Of a DNA stretch of 64,000 bases, positions 51,127-60,318 are shown in pieces (the first letter of the stretch is position 1; each line of letters begins with the position of its first letter). A model generated the notes under the pieces. It had not been told where the DNA came from. It did no database searches and saw only the letters and a program-made list of their open reading frames with translations. A program made the position numbers and the translations under genes. The stretch is from Candidatus Electrothrix aestuarii (lineage in GTDB: Bacteria; Desulfobacterota; Desulfobulbia; Desulfobulbales; Desulfobulbaceae), in NCBI GenBank assembly GCA_032595685.2, contig CP159373.1, forward strand, positions 2,545,501 through 2,609,500, in the 5' to 3' direction.

Positions 51127-51708
51127 TCAGAGCACCTGATAATAGCGCTGCCCGGCGCATGCCCGGCAGATGATGCGCCCTTCCTGCGCAACGTCCCGGC
51201 TGTCCTGCACATGGTCACCGCATTGCTCGCATTGTACCCGGCGTTGGGGACGGCCCGGCATGTCACAGGATGGGATAGTGACCATCACCTCCTGCACAGT
51301 AAAGAGCTCTTCCTCAGGCATAACCCTGTAGGCAGCCAGCTGTTGTTGGTATTTCTCCTCAACCTCAGGGCAATATTTTTTCGAGAGCTCACGGGATTCC
51401 TCGCGTGCTGTCACCCGGACCGCCTGAGCCGTCTCCAGATTGACAAAGGTGGCTGCCATAACCCCGAAATCCATCCAGCGCATGGAGCGCTTTCCCAGGC
51501 TACATCCGGTGACGGACTGGATTGCATCGGTGGCACAACGGTCAATCTCCACCAGTACATAGAGTTTTTTTCTATCCGCACCCTTGGGATCCTCGATGCC
51601 GATGCGCTCCAGGCCCAGCATGGACATCCGCACTCCGATAACCTGACCAGCACAGATATGGCCGTGGATCTTAGTCGAGACCTCTAAAAGTTCATCAAAA
51701 GATTCCAT
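51127..51708 (-). CDS. FmdE-family protein
   Basis: 193 residues from MESFDELLEVSTKIHGHICAGQVIGVRMS (51708). HGHICAGQ and VEIDRCATDAIQSVTGCSLGKRSM are the metal/Cys motifs of FmdE (formylmethanofuran dehydrogenase subunit E) proteins. The C terminus has two CxxC pairs (CEQCGD, CRACAG), a DksA-like zinc finger, the usual FmdE tail. Found in methanogens and sulfate reducers; exact role outside methanogens is unknown. It starts 6 bp after the engB stop. Confidence 0.88.
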   Translation of the reverse strand: MESFDELLEVSTKIHGHICAGQVIGVRMSMLGLERIGIEDPKGADRKKLYVLVEIDRCATDAIQSVTGCSLGKRSMRWMDFGVMAATFVNLETAQAVRVTAREESRELSKKYCPEVEEKYQQQLAAYRVMPEEELFTVQEVMVTIPSCDMPGRPQRRVQCEQCGDHVQDSRDVAQEGRIICRACAGQRYYQVL

Positions 51709-51713
51709 ATATC

Positions 51714-52346
51714 TTATTCTCCTGTTTCGCTGTCTTGCTGAGGAGTTTCTTCCACCAGCTCTTCCCGGCAAAAGGCCGCCAGCTTGTTCTGTAATTCCTG
51801 GCATCCCAAGCCGCTTTTGGCTGAAAAGAGCAGGCGATCAGTCGGTGCAATATTCAGGGCCGCATCCAAGGCAGCAGCCTGCTTAGCCTGCTTATTTTTT
51901 GAGAGCTTATCTGCCTTGGTGTAGACCGGCAGGCTGGGGATGTTGTTATACTGCAACCAGTCCAGCATCTCCCGGTCCGTGTTTTTGAGGGAGTGCCGCA
52001 GGTCAATAATAACGACCACGCAGGCCAAGGTCTCCCGCTCCAGCAGGTAGCCGCTGATCAGTACTTCCCAGTCGGAGCGCATCTGCTTGTTCACCTGGGC
52101 AAAGCCATACCCTGGTAGGTCGACCAGATAGAGCTGCTCCTTGACCTCGAAAAAATTCAGGCTCCTGGTTTTGCCCGGCTTGGAGCTGGTCTTGACCAGG
52201 TTCTTCCGGTTAACCAGCTTGTTAATCAAGCTGGATTTCCCCACATTGGAGCGGCCAGCAAAGGCGATTTCCGGGTAGAGCGGCTCAGGCAGCTGGCGCA
52301 GACTGAAGACCGAGTCGACAAAGGAAACCTGGTTGAAGTTTATCAT
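51714..52346 (-). CDS. engB: GTPase EngB (YsxC), ribosome biogenesis
   Basis: 210 residues from MINFNQVSFVDSVF. G1 GRSNVGKSS, G3 DLPGYG, G4 TKADK and G5 SAKSG are all present. An essential GTPase acting on the large ribosomal subunit. Confidence 0.95.
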   Translation of the reverse strand: MINFNQVSFVDSVFSLRQLPEPLYPEIAFAGRSNVGKSSLINKLVNRKNLVKTSSKPGKTRSLNFFEVKEQLYLVDLPGYGFAQVNKQMRSDWEVLISGYLLERETLACVVVIIDLRHSLKNTDREMLDWLQYNNIPSLPVYTKADKLSKNKQAKQAAALDAALNIAPTDRLLFSAKSGLGCQELQNKLAAFCREELVEETPQQDSETGE

Positions 52347-52433
52347 TGGGTTGCGGCTCCTCAGGGCCGTGGGTGCGGGTGGGCGAAATTCCTCTCGCTG
52401 TTGCATTCATCAAAGGGAGACAGCAGGTTCTTT

Positions 52434-53306
52434 TCAGATGACCTTGTTCAGGGAATACTCAATAATCCCTTCCGCCCCGATCTTTTTCAGCTGCGGAATC
52501 AGATCCCGGACTTGATGCTCGGAGATAACCGTTTCCACAGAGAACCAGGGCTGCTTGTAGAGGCGAGCCACCGTGGGAGCGGTAACGCTGGGCAGGATCT
52601 CCAGGATTTCCTCAAAGCGCTCTTCGGGCACGTTCATCTTCAGGCCGACGATTTTATCTGCCCGCAGGGCCCCTTGCAGGAGCATGGCGATATGGTCGAT
52701 CTTGTCTTTTTTCCAGGAATCCTTCAATGCCTCATGACTGGCAATCAACTGGGTATTGGATTGCATCAGCTCATGGATAACTCGCAGGCCGTGGGCACGA
52801 ATAGTGGTCTCGGTCTCGGTGACCTCGACAATGGCATCGGCAAGACCAGAAACCGCCTTGGCCTCAGTTGCACCCCAGGAAAAGGAAATATCCACGTTCA
52901 TGCCACGCTCTGTAAAGAAGTTACGGGTCACGTTGACCAGCTCCGTGGATATGCGTTTGCCGTCCAGTTGTTCTACCGAGGTGATGGGGGAGTCTCCTGG
53001 CACGGCAATAACCCAGCGGGTGGGTTTCTTACTGACCTTGGAGTACACCAGATCCTCAACCACAACAATGTCTGAACCGTTTTCCAGGGTCCAGTCCTTG
53101 CCAGTGATGCCAGCATCCAGCAAGCCGTCCTCAACATAGCGGGACATCTCCTGCGGGCGGCAGATGTACACGGAGAGCTCCGGGTCATCAACCTCCGGGA
53201 AGTAGTTCCTGGCCGCCATTTTGATTTTCCAGCCGGATTTTTCAAACAGGGCAATGGTTGCCTTTTCCAGGCTGCCTTTGGGTATACCTACTTTTAATAC
53301 ACTCAT
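52434..53306 (-). CDS. hisG: ATP phosphoribosyltransferase (long form)
   Basis: 290 residues from ATG 53306. LKVGIPKGSLEKATIALFEKSG at the start, DAGITGKDWTLENGSDIVVVEDL in the catalytic core, and a C-terminal ACT-like regulatory domain (LRADKIVGLKMNVPEERFEEILEILPSVTAPTVARL). Long, HisZ-independent type. First step of histidine synthesis, feedback-regulated. hisI lies upstream on the same strand (175 bp away, across hairpin repeats). Confidence 0.95.
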   Translation of the reverse strand: MSVLKVGIPKGSLEKATIALFEKSGWKIKMAARNYFPEVDDPELSVYICRPQEMSRYVEDGLLDAGITGKDWTLENGSDIVVVEDLVYSKVSKKPTRWVIAVPGDSPITSVEQLDGKRISTELVNVTRNFFTERGMNVDISFSWGATEAKAVSGLADAIVEVTETETTIRAHGLRVIHELMQSNTQLIASHEALKDSWKKDKIDHIAMLLQGALRADKIVGLKMNVPEERFEEILEILPSVTAPTVARLYKQPWFSVETVISEHQVRDLIPQLKKIGAEGIIEYSLNKVI

Positions 53307-53371
53307 AATATCCTCAATATTGACGAGTCCGCATGTCGGGGCTCGGGAGATTAATAAAACAAATACGAAGA

Positions 53372-53462
53372 GTAGGGGGGAGACAACGAAGGCGATCACA
53401 AGGATCGCCTAGAAATCACCCTACCAAATTTGTAGCTCGTAGGGACGATTAACAAATCGTCC
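53372..53462. repeat. Hairpin repeats between hisI and hisG
   Basis: GTAGGG...CACCCTAC enclosing GGCGATC-ACAAG-GATCGCC (53372-53424), then GGACGATT-AACA-AATCGTCC (53443-53462). Same type of GTAGGG/CCCTAC palindrome as between nifD and nifK. Confidence 0.65.
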
Positions 53463-53481
53463 AACGAAGAGTCAAGACGAA

Positions 53482-53859
53482 TCAGCCATAGACCTTGCTC
53501 GGATCAAAGATTGGCTCTGCGATGATCTCTAGGTCATCACTGTTGACCCGGCGGAAGAAACAGCTGGCATAACCCTTATGGCAGGCTGCCCGGCCCAGTT
53601 GCTCCACCTTGAAGACCACCGTGTCTTGGTCGCAGTCCACCAGGATCTCTTTGACCAACTGGACATGACCTGAGGACTCGCCTTTGAGCCAGAGTTTGTT
53701 GCGGGAGCGGCTCCAGTAATGGGCTTTACCTGTTTCCAGGGTTTTTTGCCAGGATTCTTTGTTGATATAGGCCAGCATCAGGACCTCGCCGCTGGCTGCG
53801 TCCTGGGCAATGGCGGGCAGGAGGCCGTCTTTTGATTTTGTGAAGTTGAGTTCAGGCAT
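53482..53859 (-). CDS. hisI: Phosphoribosyl-AMP cyclohydrolase
   Basis: 125 residues. [60 protein letters not shown] and [15 protein letters not shown] with the zinc Cys residues. A stand-alone cyclohydrolase, without HisE. Third step of histidine synthesis. Confidence 0.96.
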   Translation of the reverse strand: MPELNFTKSKDGLLPAIAQDAASGEVLMLAYINKESWQKTLETGKAHYWSRSRNKLWLKGESSGHVQLVKEILVDCDQDTVVFKVEQLGRAACHKGYASCFFRRVNSDDLEIIAEPIFDPSKVYG

Positions 53860-53894
53860 TTTTTTGTAGATTGTGATTGAGATAACGAGTCTGT

Positions 53895-54761
53895 TTACTG
53901 CTCAGTATTTTGATCCCGCAGGCTGATAATGAGTTCCTTGGATAATCCCGTGCCTGCGGCAATAATTTCGGGATCTATATTCTGCGCCAGCAGGTTTCGG
54001 GCTATAGAGAGCTTTGCTTCCTGTTCACCTTTCTCTCTTCCTTCCTGTATCCCGTCTTTTCGTGCTTTTTCCAGCGATCCTTTCTGCAGCCAGATAAAAT
54101 CCCGGCGTTTAAACTGTACTTCAAGCTCGTCCTCGTTCATTCCGGCGGTGTTCGCCAGGTCAAAGGCATCAAGAAGGTTCGGTTCGGAAAATGTTTTCGG
54201 GACAAAATCAAGTTCACCGGCATTTTTGATAAAATAAATCCATTTATCCGTCACCGAGGACAGTTCTTTCTCGCTCTTGGTAAATTTCGGTAGCTCAATA
54301 AAAATGAGTTCAATGTCTCCGCTGTACTGAACAAAGCTTTCCTTTTCCCGCAGGTTCCAGTAAGAAATCACCCGGTCGAATTCAGGAAACATCTCAAAAT
54401 CGGTGATGGTCAGGGCGATGACCGGTTCCAGCGTTGCATACTTCTCTGATTTTTTCAGCTGGGTGGAATACAGTTTGGCCGCGTTGTACAGCACCCGTTT
54501 TTCAAAGCCCTCCACATTGAGCACCTGCATTTCGATGATGACCTTGCGCCGATCCGACAGCACGGCCTTGACATCCACATAGCTGTCTTTCATGCCTTTG
54601 AGCAGTGGGACTTGATACGGATCAACAATGGTGAGATCTGTAATTCCAGCGTCCCCGAAGTCAATGACCGCGTTGAGAAAATCAATAAGGATCGCCTTGG
54701 ACTGCTCGCTGCCGAAGACCCGCTTAAAGGCGAAGTCGGTTTTAACGTCTAGGAAGTCCAT
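53895..54761 (-). CDS. Rpn-family PD-(D/E)XK nuclease
   Basis: 288 residues. [48 protein letters not shown] (D and ExQ of the nuclease core) and [17 protein letters not shown] match the Rpn/PDDEXK_2 family. The C terminus has [33 protein letters not shown], as usual. A different subfamily from the one at 35340. Thought to promote recombination. Confidence 0.9.
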   Translation of the reverse strand: MDFLDVKTDFAFKRVFGSEQSKAILIDFLNAVIDFGDAGITDLTIVDPYQVPLLKGMKDSYVDVKAVLSDRRKVIIEMQVLNVEGFEKRVLYNAAKLYSTQLKKSEKYATLEPVIALTITDFEMFPEFDRVISYWNLREKESFVQYSGDIELIFIELPKFTKSEKELSSVTDKWIYFIKNAGELDFVPKTFSEPNLLDAFDLANTAGMNEDELEVQFKRRDFIWLQKGSLEKARKDGIQEGREKGEQEAKLSIARNLLAQNIDPEIIAAGTGLSKELIISLRDQNTEQ

Positions 54762-54797
54762 GACAGCCTCACTAATTTCGCGTTCTGGATTCTTGTT

Positions 54798-54827
54798 CTG
54801 GTTCCCAAGCTCCAGCTTGGGAACCAG
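54798..54827. repeat. Perfect 14-bp hairpin GGTTCCCAAGCT
   Basis: CTGGTTCCCAAGCT-CC-AGCTTGGGAACCAG. This kind of palindrome is a common dispersed intergenic repeat. Confidence 0.7.
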
Positions 54828-54859
54828 CTAACCAGCTAAATCCTTTTTCAGTTGCAATC

Positions 54860-55009
54860 CTACTCACACTCCTTGGCATGATCAATGGTAAACTCATCAG
54901 AGACATCATAGATATGAGGACAATCCAGCGAGGTGATGCGGATAAAGGCAACCAGCTCCCCGTCCGCATAGACCGGCGAAACAGGATCTTCCCCACAACG
55001 ATAACCCAA
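54860..55009 (-). CDS. Small ORF after HigA (49 aa)
   Basis: From TTG 55009: LGYRCGEDPVSPVYADGELV... CPHIYDVSDEFTIDHAKECE, 49 residues, in the same frame as and directly after the HigA stop. The sequence looks protein-like (HIYDVSDEFTIDHAKE), but no ribosome-binding site and no family. Could be a remnant of a longer gene. Confidence 0.35.
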   Translation of the reverse strand: MGYRCGEDPVSPVYADGELVAFIRITSLDCPHIYDVSDEFTIDHAKECE

Positions 55010-55030
55010 GAGACTTATCTCCAGGCCAAA

Positions 55031-55309
55031 CTACAGCTCTACCCGCTTCAATCCGCTCAAATCCACCTTCTTCCTGACCTTTCCCAAGTCAAACTGAAGC
55101 TGTAGTTTCAGCCATCCTTCGGGAGTCCGCCCGAAGACCTTGGACAGACGCAGGGCCATTTCAGGACTCACCTTTGAACGTCCGTTCAGCAAAGCAGACA
55201 GCCTTTTCCGTGTCACTCCCAATGCCTTGGCCGCATCGGTCACGCTTAATTCTAAGGCATCCAGACAGAATTCCCGGATAATCTCTCCCGGATGCGGAGG
55301 ATTGTACAT
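55031..55309 (-). CDS. HigA-type antitoxin
   Basis: 92 residues from [59 protein letters not shown]: the HigA fold with helix-turn-helix. The in-frame codons upstream (from 55375) read [19 protein letters not shown], the first ~20 residues of a HigB toxin. The rest of HigB is absent, so the toxin was deleted. Confidence 0.88.
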   Translation of the reverse strand: MYNPPHPGEIIREFCLDALELSVTDAAKALGVTRKRLSALLNGRSKVSPEMALRLSKVFGRTPEGWLKLQLQFDLGKVRKKVDLSGLKRVEL

Positions 55310-55375
55310 TTCCGTAACTGTGTTTCCTGATCGAAACAGTTTCCTCAGCCCTTTATGCTTGAACTTAATAATCAT
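55310..55375 (-). pseudogene. HigB toxin remnant (first ~20 codons)
   Basis: [19 protein letters not shown] equals the usual HigB start (IKSFKHKGLxxFF.TG). It is fused in frame to higA after loss of ~70 codons. Confidence 0.75.
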
Positions 55376-55514
55376 AACAGATTATACCCTGCGGCCGCCG
55401 ATGTATTCTGCCCCGCAAGGGACGCCCGCCAACAGCAACTCCGATTCTCGAACCTATTCAGCTCCTTGACAGCAAAACGATAGATCGCAGTAATGGTTTG
55501 ATGAATAGAGATGC

Positions 55515-56324
55515 TTAGTGCTTTTGCGGGGCCTCTTGTATTTCTAATTTATGGTGTTTTTCCAAGGTGGCCAGTTCATCAATCAGCTTGTCTGTCGCAG
55601 CCAGAACAATAACGGGTTGCGCCCGACTCTGGATGCCAAGATAGAAATCCTTGGCAATGGGCCAGAGTTTATTGATACTCTTCACGCTCTTTTCTAGTGC
55701 CCCACGATGGCTCTCGTGTTTTGTGATTTTCTGTAAGCCTGTCTCGAATTCACTGACAGATTGTTTCAGCTGGATAACATTATTACTGTTTTCAATGCCA
55801 GCATGGTGAGCAATATAATATTTATTGATCCTTTCCAGGAGGCGGAGTTGACGTTGAATGATGCTTAACATTAATTCTTCAGTGCTCCTTTCTTTCGTCA
55901 GGTGCTCCTTTGAGAGGAAGTCAGCAGCCTCAAAGATAGACTCGCTGGCATCAATGACGATAGAACCGTTCTCATCGCTGTAGGGCTTGGGCAGGATTTT
56001 TGTGAGCTGCTCGTAGGAGGATAAGAGAAACTTCATAATATTCTCTTCTTCCTTACTCTTAATCCCTTGTCGCAGGATAGGGATATTTTTGTCGAATTCT
56101 GCCATGCCATCCTGCATGTGCTGGACAGCTGATTCATAACGAATATCGAGTTCCTTATAAAAATATGATTTGGCAATTTTTTGGCTTGCGTACTGAATGT
56201 CACAGGCTGCATTGACGATCTGCTGTCCTTTGTCTTCAGCCGATGCTTGCGCGACGAAGAAACAGACTGTACAGCAGAATAAAAGGACAAGGGGGGACAG
56301 AATTTTTTGTATCAGGGTACTCAT
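55515..56324 (-). CDS. Exported protein with PilJ-like sensory domain
   Basis: 269 residues from ATG 56324, behind GAGGAGACAATT. Signal peptide (SPLVLLFCCTVCFFVAQASA), then all-helical sequence. AACDIQYASQKIAKSYFYK and later MLSIIQRQLRLLERINKYYI resemble the two halves of PilJ-type (NLAGRQRMLSQRI) periplasmic sensor domains. No transmembrane or signalling part, so a soluble periplasmic protein. Role unknown. Confidence 0.7.
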   Translation of the reverse strand: MSTLIQKILSPLVLLFCCTVCFFVAQASAEDKGQQIVNAACDIQYASQKIAKSYFYKELDIRYESAVQHMQDGMAEFDKNIPILRQGIKSKEEENIMKFLLSSYEQLTKILPKPYSDENGSIVIDASESIFEAADFLSKEHLTKERSTEELMLSIIQRQLRLLERINKYYIAHHAGIENSNNVIQLKQSVSEFETGLQKITKHESHRGALEKSVKSINKLWPIAKDFYLGIQSRAQPVIVLAATDKLIDELATLEKHHKLEIQEAPQKH

Positions 56325-56492
56325 AATAATTGTCTCCTCTGGACAAAATATGTGTTTGCAGACCATGAAGAACCCGAGGGGGCTGTCATGTGCTGATGAA
56401 GACATCAGGTACTGCGATTGATTTGTTTGCTATTACTGGGGAAAATACAGAACACAACGCTGAAGGCGCCGGTTACTGAGAAGGAAGACGAC

Positions 56493-56660
56493 TCAGGCAT
56501 GGTGCGGTGTCTTGCTTGTATCTCTTTTTTTGCCTTTATTCTCCCGTTCGATAAATTGAATCATGCAGGATTGTCTGTGCTGACAATAATCTCCGGGATG
56601 GCGGCAGGCCGCTTGTTCAGCCTCCATTTTTTCTCCGTATTTGGTGCATTCAAGCTCCAT
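56493..56660 (-). CDS. Small Cys-rich protein (55 aa)
   Basis: From ATG 56660: MELECTKYGEKMEAEQAACRHPGDYCQHRQSCMIQFIERE, with four Cys residues suited to a zinc or Fe-S site. TATGGAGCAGAACG precedes the start. Similar small proteins are common in this group as I recall; no function known. Confidence 0.55.
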   Translation of the reverse strand: MELECTKYGEKMEAEQAACRHPGDYCQHRQSCMIQFIERENKGKKRDTSKTPHHA

Positions 56661-56897
56661 CGTTCTGCTCCATAGTTGGATATATTCAAAAAAACTCAGA
56701 GCAAAAAAACAGTACATTTATGCTGCTGAGCCGCCTTTGTCAAGGTTCTTTCGTTTGTTGGCTCTGTTGAGCTTTGCTCTGCGGACTTGTCAAATCAGCA
56801 TGATGTATTATATAGTGGGGCAGCAAAATCAACAACCATAGATCAACAACCATAGGTTTAAAGATATGGTTGGAATATCTTGTTTGGATGTCAATAT

Positions 56898-57095
56898 TAT
56901 TATTTGGCATGCTTCATATACCCCGAAAAGTAGTTGACACTTTCCGCAAGAACTGTGCCAAGCTATCGAGACAGGACAAGCCTAATAGTATCGCAACAGT
57001 TTAACTTTACAGGTGTTGTAATAGATTTCTTGTCTTGAATGAGCCACGACTCATCCAGAAAGTGTCAACCGGCATATGAAGCATGCCTATTATTT
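56898..57095. mobile_element. 182-bp MITE with 8-bp target duplication
   Basis: Element 56906-57087 with perfect 14-bp terminal repeats GGCATGCTTCATAT/ATATGAAGCATGCC and an inner pair GTTGACACTTTC/GAAAGTGTCAAC. Flanked on both sides by TATTATTT (56898-56905, 57088-57095). No coding frame. It ends 19 bp before the ATG of the FKBP gene and supplies part of its leader. Confidence 0.9.
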
Positions 57096-57106
57096 GAGGA
57101 AAAAAT

Positions 57107-57544
57107 ATGTGCCCTGTCGCCCTGACCGACACTGTCACCGTTGCCTATACAGCCTCTTTGGAGACCGGAGAGCTGATTGAACAAAGAGATGAAAAGAACC
57201 CCGCAGTCGTATCCATCGGAAGCGGTGCCCTGTGTAAGGCCGTTGAGGCTTGCCTGTTCGGCATGGAGCCGGGGCAGAGCAGGGTAATTCGAGTTGATCC
57301 TGAGGACGCCTATGGGACACATCATAAGGAGTTAATGCAGCAGGTTCCCTTGTCTCATTTTCAGGGGAAACTCGATCCCAAACCAGGAATGGTCCTTTCC
57401 CTGACGGTGAACCGGGAGGGAGAAGAGCATAAGGTCCCTGCTACAATTACTGAGGTGCAACAGGATCACATTACGGTGGATTATAACCATCCCTTGGCAG
57501 GACAAATCATTGTCTATGAGGTCAAGTTGCTCAATATTAGCTGA
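57107..57544 (+). CDS. FKBP-type peptidyl-prolyl isomerase (SlyD-like)
   Basis: 145 residues. DTVTVAYTASLETGELIEQR, CLFGMEPGQSRVIRVDPEDAYG and NHPLAGQIIVYEVKLL are the SlyD-type FKBP/IF-domain pattern. A cytoplasmic protein-folding isomerase, without the metal-binding His tail of E. coli SlyD. Confidence 0.93.
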   Translation: MCPVALTDTVTVAYTASLETGELIEQRDEKNPAVVSIGSGALCKAVEACLFGMEPGQSRVIRVDPEDAYGTHHKELMQQVPLSHFQGKLDPKPGMVLSLTVNREGEEHKVPATITEVQQDHITVDYNHPLAGQIIVYEVKLLNIS

Positions 57545-57586
57545 TTCCGCGAAGACGACACCGCTAGCTGACTGCGTCGAGCAACG

Positions 57587-57802
57587 TTAATCCTGGGCCG
57601 GGAACTCGGCTTCCCGTTCTTCGGTAAAATAACAGAAGCGATCCCAGGAGACCTCAGTCCCGGAAACAGGGCAGCGGAGCGCGACCTTTTTTTCATCTAT
57701 CCCTATGACCAGCCAGTCACCTCTGCGGGGGCCATCCTCTATATGTATTTTTTGGCCCGGAGTCAGAGGGTATCGTTTAAAGAAAAGGACGTTTTCGCTC
57801 AT
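57587..57802 (-). CDS. Small hypothetical protein (71 aa)
   Basis: MSENVLFFKRYPLTPGQKIHIEDGPRRGDWLVIGIDEKKVALRCPVSGTEVSWDRFCYF..., after CAGGAGAGCACT. Compact beta-rich sequence. It resembles a small SH3-like or KOW-type fold, but I recognise no family. Confidence 0.75.
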   Translation of the reverse strand: MSENVLFFKRYPLTPGQKIHIEDGPRRGDWLVIGIDEKKVALRCPVSGTEVSWDRFCYFTEEREAEFPAQD

Positions 57803-57861
57803 AGTGCTCTCCTGGATCAGATCCTGGTGCGTTAAAAGGCTACCATCTCAGAGGGTGATTG

Positions 57862-58332
57862 ATGGCAAAGAAGGAAAATCGTATGCATAGTAAACCGGAA
57901 CCTGAGCTGGATGTCAATCCGTTTCAGCAACTTGATCAGATTGTCAGAACCTTACGCTCGCCCGATGGTTGTCCCTGGGATCAACGGCAGACCGAAAAGA
58001 CCTTAAAAAAATATCTGCTGGAAGAGGCCGCCGAGTTGGCTGAGGCCCTTGATGCAGAAGATCAGGAGCATATACGGGAAGAAATAGGCGACATGTATTT
58101 CATCCTGTCCCTGCTCTCTCTTATTATGGAGGAAAAGGGCGGTCTCCCGGCAACCGAGCCTGTGCAGAAGATCTGTGCGAAGATGCTGCGGCGTCACCCC
58201 CATGTTTTTGCCCGTAAAGAGGGGCAGGTCTTGTCTGAAGAAGAGTTGCGGGAACAGTGGGAGCGAATCAAGCAGGAGGAAAAGGCGGATAAGGCGGCAA
58301 AGAAAAAGAACGAACAGGAGAACGTTTTCTGA
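57862..58332 (+). CDS. mazG: Nucleoside triphosphate pyrophosphohydrolase MazG
   Basis: 156 residues. LRSPDGCPWDQRQTEKTLKKYLLEEAAELAEALD and EEIGDMYFILSLLS, the EEXXE/EXXD Mg-binding pattern of MazG. Single-domain form, with a Lys/Glu-rich tail. Hydrolyses abnormal or excess NTPs. Confidence 0.93.
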   Translation: MAKKENRMHSKPEPELDVNPFQQLDQIVRTLRSPDGCPWDQRQTEKTLKKYLLEEAAELAEALDAEDQEHIREEIGDMYFILSLLSLIMEEKGGLPATEPVQKICAKMLRRHPHVFARKEGQVLSEEELREQWERIKQEEKADKAAKKKNEQENVF

Positions 58333-58530
58333 GTTTATAGCTCCTTGTTTTGCTGGGATTCCTGGTGGAGTTGAAAGGGAACGGATGTTTTTTTCTCCGA
58401 AAAGATGTTCCGCAGTTGAGGAAGATGGCGCTTTTTGTTAGGGTAGCGCCGTAGATAATACCTTGTAGTTGTTGATCGCCTGCTGGATTTGGCGAACAAT
58501 TTTTTCAAAGAGATCGTGTGAGGAGGATGT

Positions 58531-60309
58531 ATGAAAGTTCTGGTCATTGGTTCCGGTGGCAGGGAACACGCCTTGGTTTGGAAATTAAGCCAGTCGGAAA
58601 AGGTAAAGTCCATCTGCTGTGCCCCCGGAAATGCCGGAATAAAAAAAATGGCATCTTGTGCCAAGATTCGCTCAAATGATGTTGAGGGATTACTGAAATT
58701 TGCCAAAAAAGAAAATGTTGATCTGACTATAGTGGGGCCGGAAGATGCCTTGGCCGCCGGTATTGTTGATCGCTTTGAAGCAGAAGGGTTGCGGATTTTC
58801 GGACCGAGCACGGCTGCTGCTGAGTTGGAAAGCAGCAAGGTATTCTGTAAAGATTTTCTCCAGAAATATAATATTCCCACAGCGGCATACCAATCCTTTG
58901 ATAAGGCAGGACCAGCAAAAAAATATATTGACAAGATCGGCGCTCCCTGTGTGGTCAAGGCTGACGGACTGGCTGCCGGAAAAGGGGTTATCGTCTGCCA
59001 AACCGAAGATGAGGCCAAAGAAGCGGTTGATCAGATGATGAAGGAAAATGCCTTTGGCGACGCTGGGAGTACTGTGGTCGTTGAAGAGTTTCTTGCCGGT
59101 GAAGAGGCCTCTTTTATCGCCTTTGTTGATGGAGAGACCGTGTTGCCTCTGCCCTCCTCGCAGGATCATAAGGCTGTGTTCGAGGGTGATCGCGGTCCGA
59201 ATACCGGTGGTATGGGGGCCTATTCACCTGCCCCGATCCTGGATGATGGAATGAGCATGCGGGTGATGAATGAGGTCATGCTGCCCACTGTACGAGGGAT
59301 GGCGGAAGAGGGGCGGCCTTTTAAAGGTATGCTGTACGCCGGTATGATGATTGATGGTGATAACATCAATGTGCTGGAGTTCAACTGTCGTTTCGGTGAC
59401 CCTGAGTGTCAGCCCCTGCTCATGCGTCTGCAAACCGACTTGGTAGAGATCCTGGAAAAGGCCTTGGATGGCAAGCTCAATGAGCTTGAGTTGGAAGTTG
59501 ATTCCCGGCCAGCGGTCTGTGTGGTCATGGCTTCTGAAGGATATCCGGGAAATTATGTCACTGGTAACCCGATCTCTGGTCTTATTAATGCATCAAAATT
59601 ACGGGATGTGGTGGTCTTCCATGCCGGTACAGCTATTGAAGACCGCAGGACTGTAACCTCTGGTGGTCGGGTGCTGGGCGTCACAGCAATGGATGCGACG
59701 GTGAGTAAGGCCATTGAGCGTGCTTATAAGGCCGTAGATAAAATTAAATGGAAGGGTGCGTACTACCGCCGAGATATTGGTCATCGAGCCTTGACTCATC
59801 TCCAGAAAAACACCGGTCCCTTGGTGGGTGTGGTCATGGGCTCGGATTCTGACCTTCCTGTTATGCGGGCAGCCACGGATTTCCTGGATTCCTTGGGAAT
59901 CAAGAATGAGATCAGAATTTCTTCAGCCCACCGGACCCCAGAGCAGGCTGCGGAATATGCCCGGACTGCTGCCCAACGTGGACTGAAGATTATTATTGCT
60001 GGCGCCGGAATGGCGGCTCATTTGGCCGGGGTCTTGGCGGCACATACTACTTTGCCGGTCATCGGGGTGCCTATTGATGCCTCTTCCCTAAACGGCTTGG
60101 ATGCCTTGTTGTCCACGGTGCAGATGCCTCCGGGAATCCCGGTGGGCACGATGGGGATTGGTAAGGCCGGAGCCAAGAATGCTGCGGTCTTTGCTGCCCG
60201 CATCCTTGCAACCTGTAATCCTGAGCTGACAGCGGCCCTGGAACAGCATAGTAAGGATATGGCTGCTCAGGTTGAAGAGAAAAATAAAGCCCTTGCCGAG
60301 GGGGAATAA
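58531..60309 (+). CDS. PurD-PurE fusion (GAR synthetase / NCAIR mutase)
   Basis: 592 residues. Residues 1-425 are a full PurD: VIGSGGREHALVWKL, ATP-grasp KADGLAAGKGVIV, GDPECQPL. Residues ~432-592 are PurE: VVMGSDSDLPVMRAATDFL, SSAHRTPEQAAEYA, AGAGMAAHLAGVLA and GVPIDASSLNGLDALLS. Two purine-pathway steps on one chain. There is no stop or frameshift between them. Confidence 0.93.
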   Translation: MKVLVIGSGGREHALVWKLSQSEKVKSICCAPGNAGIKKMASCAKIRSNDVEGLLKFAKKENVDLTIVGPEDALAAGIVDRFEAEGLRIFGPSTAAAELESSKVFCKDFLQKYNIPTAAYQSFDKAGPAKKYIDKIGAPCVVKADGLAAGKGVIVCQTEDEAKEAVDQMMKENAFGDAGSTVVVEEFLAGEEASFIAFVDGETVLPLPSSQDHKAVFEGDRGPNTGGMGAYSPAPILDDGMSMRVMNEVMLPTVRGMAEEGRPFKGMLYAGMMIDGDNINVLEFNCRFGDPECQPLLMRLQTDLVEILEKALDGKLNELELEVDSRPAVCVVMASEGYPGNYVTGNPISGLINASKLRDVVVFHAGTAIEDRRTVTSGGRVLGVTAMDATVSKAIERAYKAVDKIKWKGAYYRRDIGHRALTHLQKNTGPLVGVVMGSDSDLPVMRAATDFLDSLGIKNEIRISSAHRTPEQAAEYARTAAQRGLKIIIAGAGMAAHLAGVLAAHTTLPVIGVPIDASSLNGLDALLSTVQMPPGIPVGTMGIGKAGAKNAAVFAARILATCNPELTAALEQHSKDMAAQVEEKNKALAEGE

Positions 60310-60318
60310 CTCGGTTCC

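Noticed and set aside
58335-59018. 227-residue minus-strand frame
   Set aside because: Antisense to purD.
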